From assembly GCA_040509055.1 (NCBI GenBank), contig JBEVLT010000336.1, forward strand, positions 1 through 7,609: DNA of 7,609 bases, written 5' to 3'. Origin of the DNA: JAJKIP01 sp040509055 (lineage in GTDB: Bacteria; Bacteroidota; Bacteroidia; Chitinophagales; Chitinophagaceae). Positions 1 through 5,666 of this stretch are shown here, in pieces; the first letter of the stretch is position 1, and the number at the start of each line of letters is the position of its first letter. The notes below the pieces were generated by a model. It was given only the letters and a program-made list of their open reading frames with translations, did no database searches and had not been told where the DNA came from. The position numbers and the translations under genes were made by a program.

Positions 1-67
1 CTTTCACGGCCTTCTCCTCCATAACGAAGCCTCAGCACGATAAACTGTACACTTACCAGCCACATGC
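1..67. other. Window edge, no gene assigned
   Basis: Only 67 bases lie beyond the ABC-F stop codon. On the minus strand an ATG at 22-20, preceded by a TGAGG-like stretch, would open a reading frame (MEEKAVK...) that runs off the window. It could be the first codons of a next gene in the same direction, but seven codons cannot be judged. I see no hairpin followed by a T-run that would act as a terminator for the ABC-F gene here. Confidence 0.2.
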
Positions 68-1657
68 TTATTCCAACATCAGCGAACGGCCAATGCCTAT
101 TTGCTCCAGGAAATATTTATCGTGTGAAACGACCAGCAGCGTTCCTTTATACTCGCTGAGCGCACGGATTAAGATATCAACATTTTGTACATCCAGGTTA
201 TTGGTAGGTTCATCCAGTACAATAAGATCGGGCGCCTGGTTGCCGATCGTTAGGCAGCACAGCAGCAGCCTCATGCGTTCTCCTCCGCTCAATGCCCGGC
301 AGGGTTTGTCCCACGCAGTTTTATCAAACAGGAACCGGTTCAGCCGCAGTTTTATTTCATGCTCGTGCAACGATCCGGGATTGAACCGCTGCGCCTGTTC
401 ATACACGCTGAGCCGGACATTGATCAGCGAGTAATCCTGATCGATATAAATAGCCTGGCTGATGGTGCTTTCAATTGTTCCAGCCGCCGGCTGCAGCGCT
501 CCGAGGAAAAACTTTATCAGCGTCGTTTTTCCCGAGCCATTCGCGCCTTTCACCGCGATGCGTTCACCGCTCGTGATCTGAATACTGAGCCCCTGCTTCC
601 AAAGCAGCCGATCATTAAACCGGGCATTAACACCCCTGGCGGTAATCAATACCTTTCCTTTGTGCAGGGCGGCATCATCGAACAGCAGGCGTATGGCACC
701 GGAAGCAGGCAATGCTTCCCGCAGTTGTCCCAATTCTGCGGCAAGAGCATTTACCTTCTCTGCATGTATGTCTTTGACCCGTGCCGTACTCTTTTCGGCG
801 TTGTTGCGGAATGTATGCATGGAAATAGTCGGCAGCCCGGCCTTTTCCTGTTTTTTCTTTCCGCGGGCATCCAGCTTCTGCTGCCGCTCCAGCGATTCGC
901 GTTGCACTTCTTTTGCTTTGCGAAACGCCTTTTCTGCGCTTTTCAGATCGTGGTACAACGCGGTTTGTTCAATGGCTTTTTGCTCCCGGTAAAAATCATA
1001 GTTTCCCCCGTACATGGTCAGCCCGCCATTTTCCAGTTCGCATAGCAGTCCCGGAAGATTCAGCAAATGCCTGTCATGGCTTACCAGCACCAGGGCCGCT
1101 CTGGTTGACAGGATGAGTTCATGCAGCAATCTACGGCCGGCGCCATCCAGGTGATTACCAGGCTCATCGAGTAAGATGATCTCTGGCTCGTGAATAAGGA
1201 TGCCAGCCAGGAACACTTTTGTCTTTTGTCCGCCGCTAAGCGTGCGCATGGGCTGGCTCCAGTCCAGGCCATCCAGCTGCCAGTGTGCCAGCTCTTCACG
1301 GCATCTCTCTTCGATGGTCCAGTCATCGGCAAGTATTTGCAGGTTGGTTTCTGTTACATCACCGGCAAGGATCTTTTTCAATGCAAGCAGCTTATCCTGT
1401 ACCCGCAGGGCCTGCGCCACTGTAGCATCGGCAAACCGGTCCCACAACTGCGGCACATAATAAGGCTTGGTTTCTGTCTTTACCAGTCCCCGGGAAGGTT
1501 GCAACTCGCCCGCCATGATGCGTAGCAGTGTGGATTTACCCGACCCGTTATTTCCGGTAAGAGCGATTTTATCGCGCCTGTTAAGTGTAAAATGGATATC
1601 TGTAAACAAGGGATCCCTTCCGGGATGGGTGTAGTCAACACCCTGGAGAATAAGCAT
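68..1657 (-). CDS. ABC-F family ATPase (ribosomal-protection-like), 529 aa
   Basis: This is a soluble protein with two ABC cassettes and no membrane segment. ABC-F proteins bind the ribosomal E site and use ATP to rescue or protect ribosomes. Numbering is from the ATG at 1657. Cassette 1 has Walker A GNNGSGKST (about 35-43), signature LSGGQ (140-144), Walker B and D-loop IILLDEPGNHLD (160-171) and the switch His in LVSHDR (194). A charged helical linker of the P-site-tRNA-interaction-motif type spans about 222-330, with a basic KKKQEK patch and an AEKSTAR stretch. Cassette 2 has GANGSGKTT (371-379), LSGGE (456-460), LDEPTNNLD (481-489) and SHDKYF with His 512. All catalytic residues are present, and the first D-loop has Gly where Thr or Ser is usual. 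An in-frame extension back to a TTG at 1711 was rejected, because MLILQGVDYTHPG is the normal ABC-F start and the only ATG. The linker is unlike EttA, Uup, YbiT or YheS as I remember them. An antibiotic-protection role is inferred from family and leader structure, not shown. Confidence 0.93.
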   Translation of the reverse strand: MLILQGVDYTHPGRDPLFTDIHFTLNRRDKIALTGNNGSGKSTLLRIMAGELQPSRGLVKTETKPYYVPQLWDRFADATVAQALRVQDKLLALKKILAGDVTETNLQILADDWTIEERCREELAHWQLDGLDWSQPMRTLSGGQKTKVFLAGILIHEPEIILLDEPGNHLDGAGRRLLHELILSTRAALVLVSHDRHLLNLPGLLCELENGGLTMYGGNYDFYREQKAIEQTALYHDLKSAEKAFRKAKEVQRESLERQQKLDARGKKKQEKAGLPTISMHTFRNNAEKSTARVKDIHAEKVNALAAELGQLREALPASGAIRLLFDDAALHKGKVLITARGVNARFNDRLLWKQGLSIQITSGERIAVKGANGSGKTTLIKFFLGALQPAAGTIESTISQAIYIDQDYSLINVRLSVYEQAQRFNPGSLHEHEIKLRLNRFLFDKTAWDKPCRALSGGERMRLLLCCLTIGNQAPDLIVLDEPTNNLDVQNVDILIRALSEYKGTLLVVSHDKYFLEQIGIGRSLMLE

Positions 1658-1728
1658 AATTTCTTTCGTTGAAGAGTAAATAATCAGCAGGCCTGTAGCA
1701 GCCGCCTGCAATCCGGAAAGAAATTATG
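1655..1728 (-). promoter_or_regulatory. Leader stem sequestering the ABC-F start codon
   Basis: In the minus-strand transcript, the arm CATAATTTCTTTC (1728-1716) is perfectly complementary over 13 bases to GAAAGAAATTATG (1667-1655). The last three bases of the second arm are the ABC-F start codon, and the rest is the A-rich sequence just upstream, which Bacteroidota ribosomes need accessible. The 48-base loop contains a second, GC-rich hairpin. When folded, the stem would hide the whole initiation site. It does not look like a transcription terminator, because no T-run follows. A DNA operator with arms this far apart is less likely but not excluded. Confidence 0.6.
1687..1709 (-). repeat. Inner GC-rich hairpin in ABC-F leader
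   Basis: On the minus strand GCAGGC (1709-1704) can pair with GCCTGC (1692-1687) around an 11-base loop. The hairpin sits inside the loop of the 13-bp start-codon stem, so it would shorten the effective loop and help that stem form. An alternative small hairpin, GCAG-GCGG-CTGC, uses the same first arm. The pairing is visible in the sequence, but a regulatory function is inferred. Confidence 0.4.
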
Positions 1729-1730
1729 TT

Positions 1731-1736
1731 CTACAT
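1731..1736 (-). promoter_or_regulatory. Start-stop micro-ORF (ATG TAG) in ABC-F leader
   Basis: A minimal reading frame, ATG directly followed by TAG, lies about 15 bases from the predicted transcript 5' end. It is preceded by A-rich CAAACAAATTCG and ends two bases before the first arm of the 13-bp stem. No other ATG occurs between the predicted transcript start and the ABC-F start. A ribosome with this ATG in its P site would cover roughly the first half of the arm, including the three bases that pair with the ABC-F start codon. Six bases can occur by chance, so its translation is an inference from position. Confidence 0.35.
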
Positions 1737-1757
1737 CGAATTTGTTTGAAATGCGGG

Positions 1758-1765
1758 CAAAGATA
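1758..1765 (-). promoter_or_regulatory. Promoter -7 box for the ABC-F gene
   Basis: The minus strand reads TATCTTTG, a perfect match to the Bacteroidota -7 consensus TAnnTTTG. Transcription would begin near 1751, giving an untranslated leader of about 94 bases before the ATG at 1657. No TTTG or TTG lies at the usual 17-23 bases upstream. The nearest, at 1780-1777, is only 11 bases away, so the -33 half is missing or weak. Confidence 0.45.
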
Positions 1766-1814
1766 AACAGTTTTTTCAAATGCCCGTCTCTCTGTACCGA
1801 AAGAGGATTTATTT

Positions 1815-1822
1815 TATCTTAG
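1815..1822 (+). promoter_or_regulatory. Possible -7 box for the S41 peptidase gene
   Basis: TATCTTAG matches TAnnTTTG except for one base. A start site about seven bases downstream would place the transcript 5' end near 1829. That leaves about 26 bases before the ATG at 1855 and would exclude the in-frame ATGs at 1780 and 1828. No clear -33 TTG is present. Confidence 0.3.
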
Positions 1823-1854
1823 CTGTCATGCATCCATCAACGTTGCCTGTCATC

Positions 1855-3252
1855 ATGAGATATTTCGTCCTGGCCAGCCTGTTGCTATCCGCATCCTTTT
1901 CCCGGGCGCAAAATTGCGATTGCGACGCTCAGTTTGCCTATGTGACCAGCTACTTTGAACAGAACAATCCTGCTTTTCAAAAAATAAAAACCGATCCGGC
2001 AGCCTACAAGGCATATCATACCGGTTTGCAACAACTCCATAAACAGGCAAAGGCTGAAAAAGACAACGACCGGTGCGTGGTTTACATGGACCGGTATATT
2101 GCCTTGCTGAAAGACCACCACAGCGATATCGGTTTTAACTTCAAACGGATCGACCTGGGTACGCCGGAACTGATCAATGCATTCAAAGCTTCGGCCAACT
2201 ACCTGCAATTTAAAAAAACAACGATCGATACAGCCCGGCTTATGCCGCTGCTCAGGGCAAAAAAATACAGCGACCCGGAAGGCCTTTATACCGATGGTGG
2301 AAGCCTCGTATTCGGAATTGTCCGGGAAGAAAACAGGCCGGACCATTATGCCGGTATCGTAGTGAAGGGAAACAAGCTGATGGATATCGGGCATGTGCTC
2401 CTGGAACTGGAACGAAAGCCGGATAATAGTTACGATGCCGTTTACCACATCGGCCTGCTGGGATTTAATGTAACCCGGATATTCAAGAATCTTGCAATAG
2501 AGAACGGCCAGATCGCCAATTTCGGGTTTTACAAGATCAACACCGCGGCATCGAACGAACTGGAATACGAGTTCAGGGTACTGGATGATTCCACGGGCTA
2601 CCTGCGCCTGACCTCGTTCGATTGGGCGTTGACCGGCGAACTGGATTCCCTGTACGAAGCGATCGATAACGATATCCGGCAACGGCCTTACCTGGTCGTA
2701 GATCTGAGAAACAATGGCGGCGGCAGCGAACGTTCTTACCAGAACCTGGTACGCTATGCCTACACAAAACCCTTAAAGATAGACCCCGCTTTTGTGTGGG
2801 TATCACCTGAAAATATTAAACGCTACGAAGAAAAATCATCGCCGCAAAACAAGGAGCTGATCGAAAGAATGAAAAAAGCCGCTCCTTTTACCTTTATTCC
2901 GCAAAGCGAAACCGGCGGCGACACCTGGACGCAGGACAGCATCCTGGTATTCCCGCGAAAAATTGCGTTGCTCTACAACAGGGGCACAGCCAGTGCGGCA
3001 GAAGGAATGATCTATTACTACAGACAGAGCGATAAGGTGATCACGATCGGCGAACGCTCCGGGGGGTACATTGGTTATGGCAATGTAATGACGGCCCCGA
3101 CACCCTGCGGCAAATTCACGATCCGCTCCACTACTACGCGGTACAGCGGGAAATCCGCTTATGAGTTTACCGGCATCCCACCGATGTACACACCACCCTC
3201 CGGCCAGGACTGGCTGAGCTATGCCGAAACGCTGCTGAAAACCAGCCGGTAA
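1855..3252 (+). CDS. Secreted S41 family peptidase (tricorn/IRBP-like), 465 aa
   Basis: This is a predicted exported serine peptidase. Numbering is from the ATG at 1855. Residues 1-18 form a signal peptide with a short basic start, a hydrophobic core and cleavage after SRA. There is no lipobox, so the product is probably periplasmic or secreted rather than a lipoprotein. A Bacteroidota-style N-terminal region follows, with an early NCDCD motif. Within it, DHHSDIGF (87-94) resembles the D-x-H-[ST] motif that carries the catalytic His of tricorn-type S41 enzymes (His 89). The core runs from about 245 to 445. It includes VVDLRNNGGG (281-290), the nucleophile motif RGTASAAE with Ser 380, and YEFTGIPP with Glu 437. 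The Lys of the CtpA/CtpB Ser-Lys dyad is not where expected, since the aligned position is Tyr 405 in GERSGGY. A Ser-His-Glu mechanism therefore fits better. I cannot recognise a PDZ domain. In-frame ATGs at 1780 and 1828 exist, but only the 1855 start puts the signal peptide at the N-terminus. The substrate is unknown. Confidence 0.85.
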   Translation: MRYFVLASLLLSASFSRAQNCDCDAQFAYVTSYFEQNNPAFQKIKTDPAAYKAYHTGLQQLHKQAKAEKDNDRCVVYMDRYIALLKDHHSDIGFNFKRIDLGTPELINAFKASANYLQFKKTTIDTARLMPLLRAKKYSDPEGLYTDGGSLVFGIVREENRPDHYAGIVVKGNKLMDIGHVLLELERKPDNSYDAVYHIGLLGFNVTRIFKNLAIENGQIANFGFYKINTAASNELEYEFRVLDDSTGYLRLTSFDWALTGELDSLYEAIDNDIRQRPYLVVDLRNNGGGSERSYQNLVRYAYTKPLKIDPAFVWVSPENIKRYEEKSSPQNKELIERMKKAAPFTFIPQSETGGDTWTQDSILVFPRKIALLYNRGTASAAEGMIYYYRQSDKVITIGERSGGYIGYGNVMTAPTPCGKFTIRSTTTRYSGKSAYEFTGIPPMYTPPSGQDWLSYAETLLKTSR

Positions 3253-3287
3253 CCGATATTTTGGCACGAAAAATGGGTCTCTTGTCC

Positions 3288-3321
3288 GCCTGTATTGCCG
3301 GCAGCCAGCCCGCATACAGGC
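3288..3321 (+). repeat. Competing inverted repeat overlapping the terminator
   Basis: GCCTGTAT (3288-3295) is perfectly complementary to ATACAGGC (3314-3321), with 18 bases between. The second arm overlaps the loop and descending arm of the terminator hairpin at 3303-3330. The two foldings therefore exclude each other. Confidence 0.4.
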
Positions 3322-3330
3322 TGGTTGTTT
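3303..3330 (+). terminator. Likely intrinsic terminator after the S41 gene
   Basis: CCAGCC (3305-3310) pairs with GGCTGG (3319-3324) around an 8-base loop. A3303-T3326 and a G-T wobble extend the stem to eight pairs, and TTGTTT follows. It lies about 50 bases past the peptidase stop and before the otsA promoter box, where a terminator is expected. The T-run is short and broken by a G. Confidence 0.5.
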
Positions 3331-3356
3331 ACGCGTCCTGTTTTCTGATCGTGGAG

Positions 3357-3364
3357 TAACTTTG
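3357..3364 (+). promoter_or_regulatory. Promoter -7 box for otsA-otsB
   Basis: TAACTTTG is a perfect match to the Bacteroidota TAnnTTTG box. It lies just downstream of the predicted terminator and 65 bases before the otsA ATG, giving a leader of about 59 bases. No TTG or TTTG is found 17-23 bases upstream. This is the only good promoter candidate seen ahead of the two trehalose genes. Confidence 0.5.
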
Positions 3365-3405
3365 CCTTTCACCGTATTCACCGCTTGTAGGCGGAAGCAG
3401 CTATC

Positions 3406-3417
3406 TTATCACGATAA
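3406..3417. repeat. Short palindrome in the otsA leader
   Basis: TTATC-AC-GATAA forms 5-bp arms around two bases, 13-24 bases before the otsA start and downstream of the predicted transcript start. It could be a small operator half-site pair, but this length is common by chance. The in-frame stop TAA at 3415-3417 within it also shows that no otsA start exists between here and the ATG. Confidence 0.2.
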
Positions 3418-3429
3418 ATCACGTCCGGA

Positions 3430-5655
3430 ATGAAAATCAACATAGCGCTTATTGTTTCGATCATCATTGCTGTAGGGGTTGTCGCGTTTGGTTTCACTGC
3501 TTTCCAGATTTCCACCGAGCGCAGCCAGTTGAAAAACGAACTGAGGTTAAAAACGATCCGGCTGTCGGAGGAATTCTTCAACAATCACCTCTCCTCGCTG
3601 GCTACAGGCGATAGCCTGAAAAGCACTATTACGGATAGCCTGCTGCGGCAATACAGTTTTACCGGCATCATCGTATACTTCAATGCAGACAGCATTGCTC
3701 CCCTGAATGCCGCGGCCAGGAATTATATTGATTTTTCCACAGATTATATAGCCGAAGCCTTATCGGCCGACAGCTCCAAAGGCAGCCTGGTAGAGATCAA
3801 CGGCCAGGACCTGTATCAATACATCCGCGTGATCAAGCGCGAAACCCTGCCTGAAAACGCTGTCGCTTTTTATACCGACGCCGGTTATATCCGGAATATC
3901 ATCAACAGCATCTGGCTCCGGAATTTTGTGCGCTGGTTCCTGCAGGCGCTGCTGATCTCCGTGGTCACGGTACTGATCATTCGCTGGGGTATTTTGACCC
4001 CCCTGAACCGGGTGATCGTCTGGATCAAAGCAGCCCGTGCCGGCGATGTGGAAAAATTGAAAACAAAACCTCCCGGGAATTTTCTCAGCCCGCTTTACCA
4101 GGAAATATCCGGCATAGCACAGGCCATGCAGGAAGCCAAAGCCATTGCCTGGGAAGAAGCCCGGCTGCGTACCTCCGGTGAAGCCGTATGGACACCCGAA
4201 CGGCTGAACGGCGAGATGAAGCAACTGCTGCAGGACAAAAAACTGGTGGTGGTGTCCAACCGGGAGCCGTATATGCATATCCGGTCCGGCAGCGAGATAC
4301 AATGCATCATGCCGGCCAGCGGTATGGTGACGGCGCTGGAACCGATCCTGAAAGCCTGTGGCGGCCTCTGGGTAGCTTCCGGCAGCGGCGATGCCGACCG
4401 GGAAACGGTGGATGAACACGACCGGGTAGCCGTGCCGCCCTATGAACACAAATACCTGCTGCGAAGGATCTGGCTGACCAAAGAGCAGGAAGACCATTTC
4501 TATTACGGCTTTTCCAATGAAGGACTGTGGCCGCTTTGTCATATCGCACATACACGGCCGGTATTCCGCAAAGTGGACTGGGACCACTACTGCGAAGTAA
4601 ATGAAATGTATGCCGCCGCTATCCTGGACGAGATCAAAGACGAGGAAGAACCCTTTATCCTAGTACAGGACTATCACTTTGCCCTGCTGCCGCAGCTGAT
4701 CAAGGCAAAACGGCCCGATGCCAAAGTGGCCATCTTCTGGCATATCCCCTGGCCCAACCCGGAATCGTTTGGCATCTGCCCCTGGAAAAAAGAGTTGCTG
4801 CTGGGCATGCTTGGCGCCGACCTGATCGGTTTTCATACACAGTACCATTGCAACAACTTCCTGGAAACGGTCAGCAATTCGCTGGAGTCGCGCGTGATCT
4901 GGGAAACCTTTTCCGTAAAGATCGGCAACCGGTTTACCATGGTGAAGCCGTTCCCGATCAGCATTGCCTTCACCTTGAAGGATTACGAGTATAACAAAGT
5001 GCCCAAGCCCTCCGTTGCCGACCTGCTGAAGCAGTATGGCGTACAGGCAGCTCAGTTCGGCATCGGTGTAGACCGTATCGACTATACCAAGGGGCTGCTG
5101 GAAAAATTCCTGTCCATTGAGCGGTTCCTGGAAAAATATCCCGCATACCAGGGCAAATTCACGTTTGTGCAGATCGGGGCGCCCAGCCGCTCCCTGCTGA
5201 AAAGCTACTCCGATACCATCCACGCTGTAGAGGCCGAAGCCAACCGGATCAACTGGAAATTCAGGACCAAAAACTGGCAACCTATACTGTTTCTCAAAAA
5301 ACACCATAGCCATGAAGAGATCATGCCCTTTTACAGGGCCGCAGATTTCTGCATGGTCACCTCGCTGCACGATGGAATGAACCTGGTAGCCAAGGAATAC
5401 ATCGCCTCCCGCGATCACAACGACGGCATGCTGATCCTGAGCCAGTTTGCAGGCGCCTCGCAGGAGCTGTTCGGGGCCATCATCATCAACCCATATGATA
5501 TCGAACAATCGGCCGATGCAATTAAAGCCGCGCTGGAAATGCCCGAGGAACAACAACAGCTGAAGATGAAACAAATGAGGCGAATGGTCATGAGCCACAA
5601 TGTATACTCATGGGCCGCAGGCATTCTGAGAACAATGGCCTCTATCCAGAACTGA
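3430..5655 (+). CDS. otsA: Membrane-anchored sensor-HAMP-trehalose-6-phosphate synthase fusion, 741 aa
   Basis: The C-terminal part (about 268-741, the full length of E. coli OtsA as I recall it) is a GT20 glycosyltransferase. It makes trehalose-6-phosphate from UDP-glucose and glucose-6-phosphate in the cytoplasm. Residues matching the known OtsA site are present: Arg 278 in SNREP, Gly 298, Trp 314, Tyr 358/359 and Trp 367 in YYGFSNEGLWP. Also present are Asp 414 in QDYH, His 438 in HIPWP, Arg 549 and Lys 554 in DRIDYTKG, Arg 587, Asp 648 in HDGMNLVAKEY, and Glu 656. About 265 residues precede this domain. Membrane segment 1 is at 5-25. An extracytoplasmic region at about 28-163 looks like a small Cache/PAS-type domain. 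Membrane segment 2 is at 168-186. A HAMP-like linker (about 187-240) has LTPLNRV and the second helix QEISGIAQAMQEA, then a helical connector. The ATG at 3430 is certain because an in-frame stop lies at 3415. otsB follows by 11 bases. HDYH, SAGGL and HIPFP of classical OtsA are replaced by QDYH, PASGM and HIPWPN, so the acceptor is inferred mainly from otsB. Confidence 0.88.
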   Translation: MKINIALIVSIIIAVGVVAFGFTAFQISTERSQLKNELRLKTIRLSEEFFNNHLSSLATGDSLKSTITDSLLRQYSFTGIIVYFNADSIAPLNAAARNYIDFSTDYIAEALSADSSKGSLVEINGQDLYQYIRVIKRETLPENAVAFYTDAGYIRNIINSIWLRNFVRWFLQALLISVVTVLIIRWGILTPLNRVIVWIKAARAGDVEKLKTKPPGNFLSPLYQEISGIAQAMQEAKAIAWEEARLRTSGEAVWTPERLNGEMKQLLQDKKLVVVSNREPYMHIRSGSEIQCIMPASGMVTALEPILKACGGLWVASGSGDADRETVDEHDRVAVPPYEHKYLLRRIWLTKEQEDHFYYGFSNEGLWPLCHIAHTRPVFRKVDWDHYCEVNEMYAAAILDEIKDEEEPFILVQDYHFALLPQLIKAKRPDAKVAIFWHIPWPNPESFGICPWKKELLLGMLGADLIGFHTQYHCNNFLETVSNSLESRVIWETFSVKIGNRFTMVKPFPISIAFTLKDYEYNKVPKPSVADLLKQYGVQAAQFGIGVDRIDYTKGLLEKFLSIERFLEKYPAYQGKFTFVQIGAPSRSLLKSYSDTIHAVEAEANRINWKFRTKNWQPILFLKKHHSHEEIMPFYRAADFCMVTSLHDGMNLVAKEYIASRDHNDGMLILSQFAGASQELFGAIIINPYDIEQSADAIKAALEMPEEQQQLKMKQMRRMVMSHNVYSWAAGILRTMASIQN

Positions 5656-5658
5656 AGG
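5655..5658 (+). promoter_or_regulatory. Ribosome binding site deciding the otsB start
   Basis: AAGG begins at the last base of the otsA stop codon, eight bases before the ATG at 5667. It supports that start over the in-frame ATG at 5610, which lies inside otsA. Confidence 0.4.
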
Positions 5659-5666
5659 CAATTCAA

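Noticed and set aside
359..1045. Plus-strand open frame of 228 codons opposite the ABC-F gene
   Set aside because: It is antisense to conserved ABC cassettes and shows no domain or signal of its own.
1091..1130. Gly instead of Thr in the first D-loop (DEPGNHLD) of the ABC-F protein, considered as a sign of a dead cassette (approximate region of cassette 1)
   Set aside because: The Walker B Asp and Glu, the His switch and Walker A are intact, and Ser or Gly is tolerated at this position in related ABC-F proteins as I remember them.
1658..1711. An 18-residue N-terminal extension of the ABC-F protein starting at TTG 1711
   Set aside because: The extension has no ABC-F resemblance, begins with a TTG, and is formed by leader sequence that makes a convincing RNA structure. 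The ATG at 1657 gives the normal family N-terminus.
1780..1854. Earlier in-frame ATGs (1780 and 1828) for the S41 peptidase
   Set aside because: They would bury the signal peptide behind 9-25 extra residues and lie before or at the predicted transcript start.
5610..5666. Start of otsB at ATG 5610, overlapping otsA by 46 bases
   Set aside because: The 19 extra residues are the otsA C-terminal coding sequence read in another frame. AAGG sits at a proper distance from ATG 5667.
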